64,000 bases of DNA, from assembly GCF_049446075.1 (NCBI RefSeq), contig NZ_JBMSEB010000001.1:372001-436000 (forward strand), read 5' to 3'. Numbering within the stretch: position 1 is the first letter of the stretch; the number at the start of each line of letters is the position of its first letter. The notes beneath the pieces are model-generated. The model was not told where the DNA came from. It was given only the letters and a program-made list of their open reading frames with translations, and did not search any database. Positions 11,053 to 19,471 of this stretch are shown in pieces. This DNA comes from Humibacter sp049446075 (lineage in GTDB: Bacteria; Actinomycetota; Actinomycetes; Actinomycetales; Microbacteriaceae). The translations under genes and the position numbers were made by a program.

Positions 11053-12323
11053 AGGCGGGTCTCCAAATCAGGGAATCCGAGGTGCTTGCGTGCCAGCATC
11101 ATCTGCTCGTAGTTCACGAACCACAGCTTGCGGTCTCGAGAGGGTGCCGGCAGCTTGCGCATGAGCTCGATGGCCTTCTCGAGGTCTGGCTCGACAGTGG
11201 TCACGGGCACGCCGGCGTACGCCAGGCACAGCGCTACCTGCCAGGCCTTCTCCCCCGTCACCACGTCGACGTGGTCGAGTGCTTCGAAGCTGACGTCGTA
11301 GATCCACGAGATGTCGGGTGTTCCCTCATCGAGGGCGAACATCACCTGCTCCGGTGGCATCGAGAGCGAATCGAGGTTGAGTTGCAGGCTCGGCCCGTTC
11401 TTGAACATGACGAATTCGACCGACTCGTCTCCGAACGGGATCACCTCGCCCCTGCCGTAGGCGGGGCGCATGCCGGCGAAGGCGGCCACCACCCGCTCCG
11501 GCTGGAACGAGGCGCCCAGCACGAGGCGTGCGACAGCGGATGCCGCCGCCGCGTCGACCGCATAGTGCAGTCCGCGCGCAGGCAGCTCCACCGTCATGAG
11601 ATCGTCCGCCACGGCGATGGTCGCCTCACGCCCGCCGAATGCTCGCACCTCCCCCAAGGCGTCGGGCCGGACGGACGCGACGTCGTCACGGAAGTCCGGC
11701 GCGTTCAGCAGGCCGTGCTTGCTCGAGGCGAGCACGGCATCCGTTGCTCCGAAGTACGACACATCCGGTACCTGGCGTGAGCCGAGTCGGCTCCCCACCT
11801 GGCTCAGAAGGGGGTCCTCGCGGTTCGTGACGATGTGTTCGCTCGCGAGCAGCGAAGCATCAAGCATCATGTCGGCGACGCGCTCGGTCTCATAGAACCT
11901 GTAGAGCTGATCGACCTGACAGTTCAGCATGAGTATCGTGCGGGGGCTCAGCAGACGTGCGAGCTCGACTGCGAACGCCTCGTCGACTTCCAACACGGCC
12001 ACGTCGGCCGGGAGCTTGCCCGACAGGGACACCTCGGACAGCAAGGCCGAGGCGATGCCCTGGGGCAGGTTGGCTCCCGTCGGATTCGTGAAGACCCGCA
12101 GGCCGTGGCCGCGCAGCAGCTCAGAGAGCATGTGAGTGGTCGTCGACTTGCCGTTGGAACCCAGCACGAACACGACGCCGTGGCCCCATTGGGCCGAGAC
12201 ATCCTCGATGAAGCGCGGCCACACCTTGCGCACCAGGTAGCCGGGGAAGGCGGAGCCTCCGCCTCGCAAGCGCGTGGCGAACCGCGCGAGGCGGCCGAGC
12301 AGGATCGCGAAGAAGCGCCTCAC
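11049..12323 (-). CDS. murT: MurT-like Mur ligase family protein (no zinc ribbon)
   Basis: A 424-residue Mur-ligase-fold protein of the MurT type (Mur central domain plus DUF1727). The P-loop is VLGSNGKSTTT (K59, S60). The C-terminal domain keeps KN and DISWIYD signatures seen in MurT. Canonical MurT has a Cys4 zinc ribbon in the central domain; here the only cysteines are in LNCQVD and ALCLAY, so the ribbon is absent. It is expected to phosphorylate the D-Glu alpha-carboxyl of lipid II with ATP; what amine then attacks is open, since the partner GatD is catalytically dead. GTG start, 5 nt after the rpoD stop; overlaps gatD by 4 nt. Confidence 0.83.
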   Translation of the reverse strand: MRRFFAILLGRLARFATRLRGGGSAFPGYLVRKVWPRFIEDVSAQWGHGVVFVLGSNGKSTTTHMLSELLRGHGLRVFTNPTGANLPQGIASALLSEVSLSGKLPADVAVLEVDEAFAVELARLLSPRTILMLNCQVDQLYRFYETERVADMMLDASLLASEHIVTNREDPLLSQVGSRLGSRQVPDVSYFGATDAVLASSKHGLLNAPDFRDDVASVRPDALGEVRAFGGREATIAVADDLMTVELPARGLHYAVDAAAASAVARLVLGASFQPERVVAAFAGMRPAYGRGEVIPFGDESVEFVMFKNGPSLQLNLDSLSMPPEQVMFALDEGTPDISWIYDVSFEALDHVDVVTGEKAWQVALCLAYAGVPVTTVEPDLEKAIELMRKLPAPSRDRKLWFVNYEQMMLARKHLGFPDLETRL

Positions 12324-12328
12324 GCGGC

Positions 12329-13738
12329 CTACTCGAGGTAGTCGCGCAACGACTGCGAGCGGGACGGGTGGCGAAGCTTGGCCATCGTCTTCGACTCGAT
12401 CTGCCTGATGCGTTCGCGCGTCACTCCGAAGGTGTCGCCGATCTGGTCGAGTGTCTTCGGCATCCCGTCGCCGAGGCCGAATCGCATGCGGATCACGCCC
12501 GCCTCACGTTCGGAGAGCGAGTCCAGCAGGCTCTCCAGCTGCTTCTGCAGCATGGTGAAGCCCACGGCGTCGGCGGGAACGACGGCCTCGGTGTCCTCGA
12601 TGAGGTCACCGAACTCGCTGTCACCATCCTCGCCGAGCGGGGTGTGCAGCGAGATCGGCTCGCGGCCGTACTTCTGCACCTCCACGACCTTCTCCGGCGT
12701 CATGTCGAGCTCCTTGGAGAGCTCCTCGGGTGTGGGCTCACGGCCCAGGTCCTGCAGCATCTGACGCTGAACGCGGGCCAGCTTGTTGATGACCTCGACC
12801 ATGTGCACCGGGATGCGTATCGTGCGGGCCTGGTCGGCCATTGCACGGGTGATCGCCTGGCGGATCCACCACGTGGCGTACGTGGAGAACTTGAAGCCCT
12901 TCGTGTAGTCGAACTTCTCGACGGCGCGGATGAGGCCCAGGTTGCCTTCCTGGATGAGGTCGAGGAACTGCATGCCTCGTCCGGTGTAGCGCTTGGCCAG
13001 GGAGACCACCAGGCGCAGGTTCGCGCCGAGCAGGTGGCTCTTGGCCCGTTGGCCGTCCCGAGCGACCCAGGAGAGGTCGCGGCCCAGCTGCGATCGCTTC
13101 TCCTGCTCGGTCATCTGTCCGAGCTTCTCTTCCGCGAACAGACCGGCCTCGATGCGCATGGCGAGCTCGACCTCTTCGGCCGCGTTCAGCAGCGCGACCT
13201 TTCCGATCTGCTTGAGGTAGTCCTTCACCGGGTCGGCAGTCGCACCGGTGATCTGAGCGGAGTAGACAGGGATGTCGTCCTCCTCGTCGGCAGCACGCAA
13301 CACGATCGCACCGGTCGGAAGCGCTTCTTCTGCCTCCTCGGCAGCGTCGGTCGTCACCTCGGGCTTGGCGTCGTCGTCGGCCGATTCCTCGGCGTCGGCG
13401 GGCGCCTCGACGGTCTCGACTTCGGCCTCGTCGACGACCTCGGTGTCATCGAGTTCGGCGGGCTCGACCTCGTCGGGCTCTTCTTCATCGAGCTCGTCCT
13501 CGTCTGCTGCCTTCGCCGGCGAGGCCTTGCTGGATGCCTTCGCGGGCGACGCCTTCTTGGCCGTGCTCTTGGACGCAGTGGACTTTGCCGCCGGCTTGGC
13601 GGATGCAGTCTTCGAAGCCGCGGACTTCGTCCCGGCCTTGGGCGCGGCGGTCTTCGACGCAGTGCGCGTCGAACTCTTCGCCGTCGTCGTAGTCGTGGGC
13701 TCCTCTACCGTGGGGGTCTCAGCGGTTTTGGTTGCCAT
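12329..13738 (-). CDS. rpoD: Primary RNA polymerase sigma factor
   Basis: A 469-residue group 1 sigma-70 factor, the housekeeping sigma. After a long Lys/Ala-rich then acidic N-terminal extension (residues 1-140, low complexity), region 1.2 begins DPVKDYLKQIGKVALL. Regions 2-4 follow with the -10-binding stretch TYATWWIRQAITRA and the region 4.2 helix VTRERIRQIE near the end. The ATG at 13738 is preferred because GGAAGG lies about 8 nt upstream; an ATG three codons earlier exists. A TTGACA hexamer at 13832-13827 could be a -35 element, but no good -10 is seen. The murT-like gene begins 5 nt after its stop. Confidence 0.93.
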   Translation of the reverse strand: MATKTAETPTVEEPTTTTTAKSSTRTASKTAAPKAGTKSAASKTASAKPAAKSTASKSTAKKASPAKASSKASPAKAADEDELDEEEPDEVEPAELDDTEVVDEAEVETVEAPADAEESADDDAKPEVTTDAAEEAEEALPTGAIVLRAADEEDDIPVYSAQITGATADPVKDYLKQIGKVALLNAAEEVELAMRIEAGLFAEEKLGQMTEQEKRSQLGRDLSWVARDGQRAKSHLLGANLRLVVSLAKRYTGRGMQFLDLIQEGNLGLIRAVEKFDYTKGFKFSTYATWWIRQAITRAMADQARTIRIPVHMVEVINKLARVQRQMLQDLGREPTPEELSKELDMTPEKVVEVQKYGREPISLHTPLGEDGDSEFGDLIEDTEAVVPADAVGFTMLQKQLESLLDSLSEREAGVIRMRFGLGDGMPKTLDQIGDTFGVTRERIRQIESKTMAKLRHPSRSQSLRDYLE

Positions 13739-13971
13739 GGAGTTCACCTTCCAGCCCTCTCGAATGGCACGCGCAGGGGTGCTTGACGAGGGGGTGCGGG
13801 TCGCTTGCGGACACTATGAGGACCCATGTCAAGTCCGGCGACGATCCACGCTGCTCGCAGTCGGCCGCTGGCCGATCGTGCTGAGGGTGTTGTGACGGAG
13901 ATGAACGGGTCCAATCATCGATTATTGCACGATTAGGGCTGCCGGCCGCGCAGCGCCGCGCAGTCCATGAC

Positions 13972-15285
13972 TCAGCGGCGACTCCGGTTCCATCGTGCTA
14001 TAAGTGCAACCCACAACGGGCCCACATCTATTCCCTCGTCGTCGAGAAGGCGCCTGCGGGTGCGCCGCCGTGCGCGCACGAGGAAGATCACACCGATGCC
14101 CACGACGAGGTACTGCACGGCGAATGCTATGCGGAACCCGTCGACGGTGTACGTGGCTGCGCCCGTCAGCCGGCTCCACCAGTCCAGGAGCACGCCCATC
14201 AGGTAGATCATCACGAAGCTCGCGGCGAATCCCCCCACGTTGACGAAGCCGTTTGCGGAGCCCAAGGCATGCAGCGGGTTGGACGTGCGTGCGAAGTCGA
14301 ATCCGATGAGCGACCCCGGTCCGCCTGCTCCGATGACGATGAGCAACAACACGACGAGCCAGGTCGGCGCGGGCCCGGGCCAGAGAAGCAGGATCGTCCA
14401 GACGACGGCCATGGCGGCCACGATCGCGAGCACGAGATTGCTCCTGCGGAACGGAAAGCGTGCTGTGAGTATGCCGAGTACGGGTCCGACCACCAGCGCT
14501 GCGCCCACGATGACGGTGAGCATCCAGGATGCCTCGCCCGGCGAGTACCCGAGCGCATACACCATGTACGGAAAGCCCCACATGAGGGCGAAGACCGTAC
14601 CTGAGGATTGCGTCACGAAGTGGGACCAGAAGCCCAGCTGGGTGCCCGGTCGAGCGATGGTGATGCCGAGCTGCCGCAGGGATTGCCGCCAGCTGGCAGG
14701 ACGAGGCCCCTCGTCGGCATCCGCCGGTCGGTTGCGCACCGTGAGCATGATCGCGACGAGCGCTACGACGGCGACCCCGGCGGCCGAGAGGAACGCGACG
14801 GTCCAACCTGCTTCGTGGAGCAGCAGCGCGAACGGCACGGCCGACAGGACCTGACCGAGTTGACCGATGTTGCCGACCCACTGCGAAAGCTGAGGAACCA
14901 TGCGTCCGGTGAACCAGGAGTTCACCAGGCGGATGAGAGAGGTGAAGACCATGGCGTCGCCCGCACCGACGAGAACACGCCCAGCGATGGCGAATCCGAT
15001 GACACCCGAGAATCCGACGGTGACCTGGCCGAGCGCCATGAGCGCCGTGCCGGTGAGCATCAGGGCGCGCGGGCCCACCCTGTCGATGAGCACGCCCACC
15101 GGGATCTGCATGCCGGCGTACACGATCAACTGCAGCACGGCGAGCGTCGAGAGCAGCGAGGCCGAAGAGTGGAAGCGCTCCGTCGCCGCGACACCCGCCA
15201 CACCGATCGTGGTGCGCTGCATCACGGCTATGAGATATCCGAAAACGCCCGCGGCGAAGATCAGCCACGAGCGTGCGGAATTCAT
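13972..15285 (-). CDS. MFS transporter
   Basis: A 437-residue integral membrane protein with about 12 hydrophobic segments and the major facilitator motif between helices 2 and 3 (GVLIDRVGPRALM, near residue 65). It has a cytoplasmic loop around residue 210 (RPADADEGPRP) and a basic C-terminal tail (RARRRTRRRLLDDEG). The substrate cannot be read from sequence. I chose the ATG at 15285; a GTG two codons upstream at 15291 is possible. It stands alone between rpoD and the PAC2 gene. Confidence 0.82.
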   Translation of the reverse strand: MNSARSWLIFAAGVFGYLIAVMQRTTIGVAGVAATERFHSSASLLSTLAVLQLIVYAGMQIPVGVLIDRVGPRALMLTGTALMALGQVTVGFSGVIGFAIAGRVLVGAGDAMVFTSLIRLVNSWFTGRMVPQLSQWVGNIGQLGQVLSAVPFALLLHEAGWTVAFLSAAGVAVVALVAIMLTVRNRPADADEGPRPASWRQSLRQLGITIARPGTQLGFWSHFVTQSSGTVFALMWGFPYMVYALGYSPGEASWMLTVIVGAALVVGPVLGILTARFPFRRSNLVLAIVAAMAVVWTILLLWPGPAPTWLVVLLLIVIGAGGPGSLIGFDFARTSNPLHALGSANGFVNVGGFAASFVMIYLMGVLLDWWSRLTGAATYTVDGFRIAFAVQYLVVGIGVIFLVRARRRTRRRLLDDEGIDVGPLWVALIARWNRSRR

Positions 15286-15351
15286 CCCCACAACATTACG
15301 CGCGGCCGGCCGCCGGGTTCGTCGGCGAACGGTCGAGGAAGAGGATGCAGG

Positions 15352-16281
15352 TCAGCGGCCGGGCGTGTCCTCGTCGCCCCTTCGGCGATAAGCGAGGAAG
15401 TTCTCCAACTCGGCCGCTATCTCGTCGGCCGACGGAAGGGCGCCGTCCAGGTGAGTCAGCGGAGACTTCACCGGGCTGTCCTGCATGTAGGCGTCGTGCC
15501 GCTGTTCGAGCGCCCCGACAAGCCGTTCAAGTTCGGGGTTGCCTGCGACCTGCTCATCGATGTTGGCGACGAACTCGCGATCGGATTCCCGCAGCTTGTC
15601 CGTCGGGAAGATCAAGCCGGTGGCGGAGCTGATGCATTCGATGGCTGCGACCGCGGCAGCCGGGTACTCGGTGTCGCCGAGGTAATGCGGAACCAGCAGC
15701 ACGAACCCGATGGTGGATGCGCCCACCTCCTGCAGGCGGTACTCGATCAGGTGCATGGCAGTCGCCGGCGCCTGGGTGGTCGGCCGCCATACCGACATGG
15801 CGTCGGCGAGCCCCTCGCGGTTGCCGCTCACGGTCACGCCGATCGGGCGGGTGTGCGGCACGGGCATCGGAATGGCATGTACCCAGATGGTCGAACGAAC
15901 CTTGAGCAAAGCGACGAGGTCGAGAACGGCGCTGCTGAATCGCTCCCATTGGAAATCCGGCTCATATCCGGTCAGCAGTAGGAACTGCTGGCCGAGTTCG
16001 TCGCGCATCAGATACAGGCTCAGCTGAGCCGGCCGGTAGTCGGTCAGGTGGTCCTGGTCGAACGTGATGACGGGTCGGCGTGCTCGGTAATCGAGCAGGG
16101 CATCCGCGTCGAATCGCACGATCTCCTGCGCCTCGAGCGTCTCCAGCATGTACGCATTCAGCTGGGACACAGCGCTTCCGGCATCCGCGAAACCGGTGAG
16201 CGCAGCGACGAGGTACAGCCCTTCCGGCACCGTGTCGAGCGCCGTGTGGACGTCGTAGAGCTCCCGCGGATCCTGCATCAT
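15352..16281 (-). CDS. PAC2 family protein
   Basis: A 309-residue soluble protein of the PAC2 family (proteasome assembly chaperone 2 fold), common in actinobacteria and of unknown exact role. It shows the family-like opening about GLYLVAALTGFADAG and the internal VPHTRPIGVTVSGN segment. Two consecutive ATGs open the frame (16281 and 16278). A TAGCAT hexamer ends 6 nt before the second, which suggests a leaderless transcript starting at 16278. It diverges from pepA. Confidence 0.8.
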   Translation of the reverse strand: MMQDPRELYDVHTALDTVPEGLYLVAALTGFADAGSAVSQLNAYMLETLEAQEIVRFDADALLDYRARRPVITFDQDHLTDYRPAQLSLYLMRDELGQQFLLLTGYEPDFQWERFSSAVLDLVALLKVRSTIWVHAIPMPVPHTRPIGVTVSGNREGLADAMSVWRPTTQAPATAMHLIEYRLQEVGASTIGFVLLVPHYLGDTEYPAAAVAAIECISSATGLIFPTDKLRESDREFVANIDEQVAGNPELERLVGALEQRHDAYMQDSPVKSPLTHLDGALPSADEIAAELENFLAYRRRGDEDTPGR

Positions 16282-16357
16282 TCCATGCTAGTCAGGGGCC
16301 CCCGGCGCGCCCCGCGGGTCGCGCAAGCCCTCAGCGAACACCTGACAACGGCCACCG

Positions 16358-16363
16358 TACGAT
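16358..16363 (+). promoter_or_regulatory. -10-like hexamer of pepA (leaderless)
   Basis: TACGAT fits the actinobacterial TANNNT -10 element and ends 6 nt before the pepA ATG, so the transcript would begin at or beside the start codon. No clear ribosome site precedes the ATG. No convincing -35 is seen. Confidence 0.55.
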
Positions 16364-16369
16364 TCCTTC

Positions 16370-17914
16370 ATGCCATCCTCGAGCCGTCAGCCCGCCTCCA
16401 CTCATCCTTCGGTGCCGTTCAATCTCAGCGTCGTCCCCGACCGTCCGGCGCCAGAGACCGGCGACGTGGTCGTGCTCTTCGTGCGTGGCGGCGACGGCGG
16501 TCCTGTGGCGCTCGGGCGCGACGCGGGCGACGTGCTCGCTCAGGTGAAGGCGAAGGGCGGTGCTGATCAGGTGGTTCGGCTCCCCGCCGGAGTACTCGAC
16601 GACTCCCCCGTCCTCCTCGTCGGCATCGGTCCCGAGGCCAGCGCTCCTGCGCTCCGTGCCGCGGCCGGAACGGCGGCCCGCTTCTCTGGCGGCGACCAGC
16701 GTTTGATCCTCCAAGTTCCTGACGAGGGGCAGATGGCATCCGAAGCGTCCGGATGGGAATCCGACGACCTGCTTTCCGCGATCCTCGAAGGCGCCGCGAT
16801 CGGCGGTTACGTCTATGAAGGCAGGCCACGCAGCGAGGACGACACCGCGCCGGCCCCCGAGATCGTCGTCGTCGGTCGCTCGCAGTCTTCGGCCGACCTC
16901 GTGCATCGTGCCACGGTCATGGCAAGTGCGGTGCGGCTGACGCGCGACCTGGTCAATACGCCGCCATCGGCACAGGGACCGGACGAGCTCGCACGTGCCG
17001 CAGTCGAGGCCGTCGCCGGCCTGCCCGTTCAAGTGCTGGTGTGGGAGGAGGCCGAGCTCGAGAAGGACGGATTCGGCGGGATACTCGGGGTCGGCAACGG
17101 CTCGGCCCGCCCCCCTCGACTCGTGCGACTCGACTACGCGCCCGAGGGCGCAGCTGCGCATGTCGCGTTCGTCGGCAAAGGCATCACCTTCGACTCCGGC
17201 GGTCTCTCGTTGAAGCCCCCGGCTGGAATGGTCGGGATGAAGTACGACATGGCGGGCGCGGCATCCGTGCTGGCCGTGGTGGTGGCATCCGCTCGACTCG
17301 GCTTGCCTGTGCACGTCACCGGCTGGATGTGCATCGCCGAGAACATGCCGTCCGGGTCGGCCATCCGGCCCAACGACGTGCTCACCATCAGGGGCGGCAC
17401 GCGGGTCGAGGTGCTCAATACCGACGCCGAGGGCCGGCTGGTTCTTGCCGACGGCCTCCGCGCCGCCACAGAGGAGCATCCGGATGCCGTGATCGACATC
17501 GCCACTCTCACCGGCGCCCAGGTCGTGGCGCTCGGCACACGCTACTCGGCCGCGATGGGCGACGACGACCTGGTCGGGAGGATCACCGATGCCGCTGATC
17601 GCACGGGTGAGCTGGTCTGGCCCATGCCGCTCCCTTCGGAGTTGCGTGCCAGATTGCGCTCGGAGGTGGCGGACCTCACGAACGCCACGCCGGGCAACAC
17701 GGCAGCCGGAATGCTGCTCGCCGGAGTCTTTCTGCGGGAGTTCGTGGGGCGCGCTTCCGATGAGCCAGGTGCGCCCGCGGTTCCGTGGGCCCACCTCGAC
17801 ATCGCCGGGTCGGCCCAGAACGACGGCGCACCGTATGGATACACCGGCAAGGGGGCGACCGGTGTGCTCGTGCGCACGCTCGTGGCCCTGGCCGAGGACT
17901 TCGGAGCTCGGTAG
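16370..17914 (+). CDS. pepA: Leucyl aminopeptidase
   Basis: A 514-residue M17 family metallo-aminopeptidase that removes N-terminal residues from peptides in the cytoplasm. The catalytic domain holds the family signature NTDAEGRL and the metal-binding GKGITFDSGGLSLKP and KYDMAGAA motifs. Length and the VNTPPSA hinge are normal for the family. The ATG at 16370 is fixed by the leaderless-type -10 hexamer just upstream. It runs toward lpdA but 114 nt separate the two, so separate transcription is likely. Confidence 0.92.
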   Translation: MPSSSRQPASTHPSVPFNLSVVPDRPAPETGDVVVLFVRGGDGGPVALGRDAGDVLAQVKAKGGADQVVRLPAGVLDDSPVLLVGIGPEASAPALRAAAGTAARFSGGDQRLILQVPDEGQMASEASGWESDDLLSAILEGAAIGGYVYEGRPRSEDDTAPAPEIVVVGRSQSSADLVHRATVMASAVRLTRDLVNTPPSAQGPDELARAAVEAVAGLPVQVLVWEEAELEKDGFGGILGVGNGSARPPRLVRLDYAPEGAAAHVAFVGKGITFDSGGLSLKPPAGMVGMKYDMAGAASVLAVVVASARLGLPVHVTGWMCIAENMPSGSAIRPNDVLTIRGGTRVEVLNTDAEGRLVLADGLRAATEEHPDAVIDIATLTGAQVVALGTRYSAAMGDDDLVGRITDAADRTGELVWPMPLPSELRARLRSEVADLTNATPGNTAAGMLLAGVFLREFVGRASDEPGAPAVPWAHLDIAGSAQNDGAPYGYTGKGATGVLVRTLVALAEDFGAR

Positions 17915-18028
17915 TAAGGTCGTATGGGCAGGAAACGCCTGCCAACATGACGGCCTCCTGCGTACGAAGACACACACTCGCTCGCAGTTGGTGACGTCCC
18001 ACCGTCGGCCAACCCGAGGAGTGAATGG

Positions 18029-19402
18029 GTGTCTGAGCAGAACTTCGACGTCGTTGTTCTGGGAGGCGGGAGTGGGGGTTACGCTGCGGCATTGCGCGCG
18101 AGCGAACTCGGCTTCTCCGTCGCCCTGATCGAGAAGGACAAGGTCGGAGGCACCTGTCTCCACCGGGGATGCATCCCGACGAAGGCGCTGCTCCACTCGG
18201 CAGAGGTGGCCGACGCGGCGCGGGACTCGGCGAAGTTCGGGGTCACGACGACCCTCGAGGGCATCGACATCGCTGCCGTTACCGCATACCGAGAGGGTGT
18301 CGTCGCCAAGAAGTACAAGGGCCTGCAGGGTCTGGTCAAAGCCAGGGGCGTGACCACGGTCGAGGGCGAAGGGCGCCTGGTCGCGCCCAAGACCGTCCGG
18401 GTCGGCGACGTCGACTACGTCGGTAAGAACGTGGTGCTGGCGACGGGCTCGTACTCGCGCTCCCTGCCCGGTCTGGAGGTCGGCGGCCGGGTCATCACGA
18501 GCGAACAGGCACTGCAGCTCGATTTCGTGCCCAAGCGTGTCGCGGTGCTCGGCGGCGGCGTCATCGGCGTGGAGTTCGCCAGCGTCTGGAAGTCGTTCGG
18601 TGCTGAGGTGACGATCATCGAGGCGCTCCCGCACCTCGTGCCCAACGAGGACGAGTCGATCAGCAAGTCCCTCGAGCGCGCGTTCCGTCGCAGGGGCATC
18701 GACTTCCGTCTCGGCGTGCGCTTCCAGGGCGTCACGCAGAACGACGATGGAGTCGTGATCACGCTCGAGAACGGCGACACCGTGGATGCCGAGCTGCTCC
18801 TGGTGGCCGTCGGTCGCGGTCCGCTGACTGCCGGGCTCGGTTACGAGGAAGCCGGGATCACCATCGACCGGGGCTTCGTGATCACCGACGAACGTCTTCG
18901 CACCGGGGTCGATGGCGTGTACGCCGTTGGCGACATCGTGCCAGGTGTTCAACTGGCGCACCGCGGATTCCAGCAGGGCATCTTCGTCGCAGAGGAGATC
19001 GCCGGTCTCAACCCGATCGTGGTCGACGACGTGAACATTCCGAAGGTCACGTACTGCGATCCAGAGGTCGCCTCCATAGGGCTGAGCCAGGCGAAGGCAG
19101 AGGCGCAGTACGGCGAAGAGAACGTGAGCGCCTACGACTACAGCCTTGCCGGGAACGGCAAGAGCGAGATCATCGGCACCACGGGATCTGTGAAGGTCGT
19201 GCGGGTGAACGACGGCCCGATCGTCGGTGTGCACATGATCGGTGCGCGAGTAGGCGAACTCATCGGCGAGGCGCAGCTCGCGGTGAATTGGGAGGCCTAC
19301 CCGGAGGACATCGCACCGTTCATCCATGCCCACCCCACGCAGAACGAGTCGCTGGGCGAGGCCTTCCTGTACCTGGCGGGCAAGCCGCTTCACACCCTCT
19401 GA
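18029..19402 (+). CDS. lpdA: Dihydrolipoyl dehydrogenase (E3)
   Basis: A 457-residue FAD-dependent disulfide oxidoreductase, the E3 that reoxidises dihydrolipoyl groups of the 2-oxoacid dehydrogenase complexes. The N-terminal FAD motif is VVVLGGGSGGYAAALRA and the redox disulfide is GGTCLHRGCIPTK. The NAD motif VAVLGGGVIGVEFASV lies near residue 175 and the catalytic HAHPTQNE near the C-terminus. GTG start at 18029 with GAGGAG upstream; the ATG at 18025 runs straight into a stop. It is followed 69 nt later by the E2 gene, with aceE elsewhere in the window, so E2-E3 form one unit and E1 another. Confidence 0.93.
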   Translation: MSEQNFDVVVLGGGSGGYAAALRASELGFSVALIEKDKVGGTCLHRGCIPTKALLHSAEVADAARDSAKFGVTTTLEGIDIAAVTAYREGVVAKKYKGLQGLVKARGVTTVEGEGRLVAPKTVRVGDVDYVGKNVVLATGSYSRSLPGLEVGGRVITSEQALQLDFVPKRVAVLGGGVIGVEFASVWKSFGAEVTIIEALPHLVPNEDESISKSLERAFRRRGIDFRLGVRFQGVTQNDDGVVITLENGDTVDAELLLVAVGRGPLTAGLGYEEAGITIDRGFVITDERLRTGVDGVYAVGDIVPGVQLAHRGFQQGIFVAEEIAGLNPIVVDDVNIPKVTYCDPEVASIGLSQAKAEAQYGEENVSAYDYSLAGNGKSEIIGTTGSVKVVRVNDGPIVGVHMIGARVGELIGEAQLAVNWEAYPEDIAPFIHAHPTQNESLGEAFLYLAGKPLHTL

Positions 19403-19471
19403 CGCACGGCACCGCCGTAGTCACTGCAATAAGCTTTCGTAACGAATCGCATTCTTGAAGGAGACATGGTC

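Noticed and set aside
16331..19393. A 1020-residue open frame on the minus strand
   Set aside because: It is antisense to pepA and lpdA, both clearly identified by motifs. Long antisense frames are expected at this GC content.
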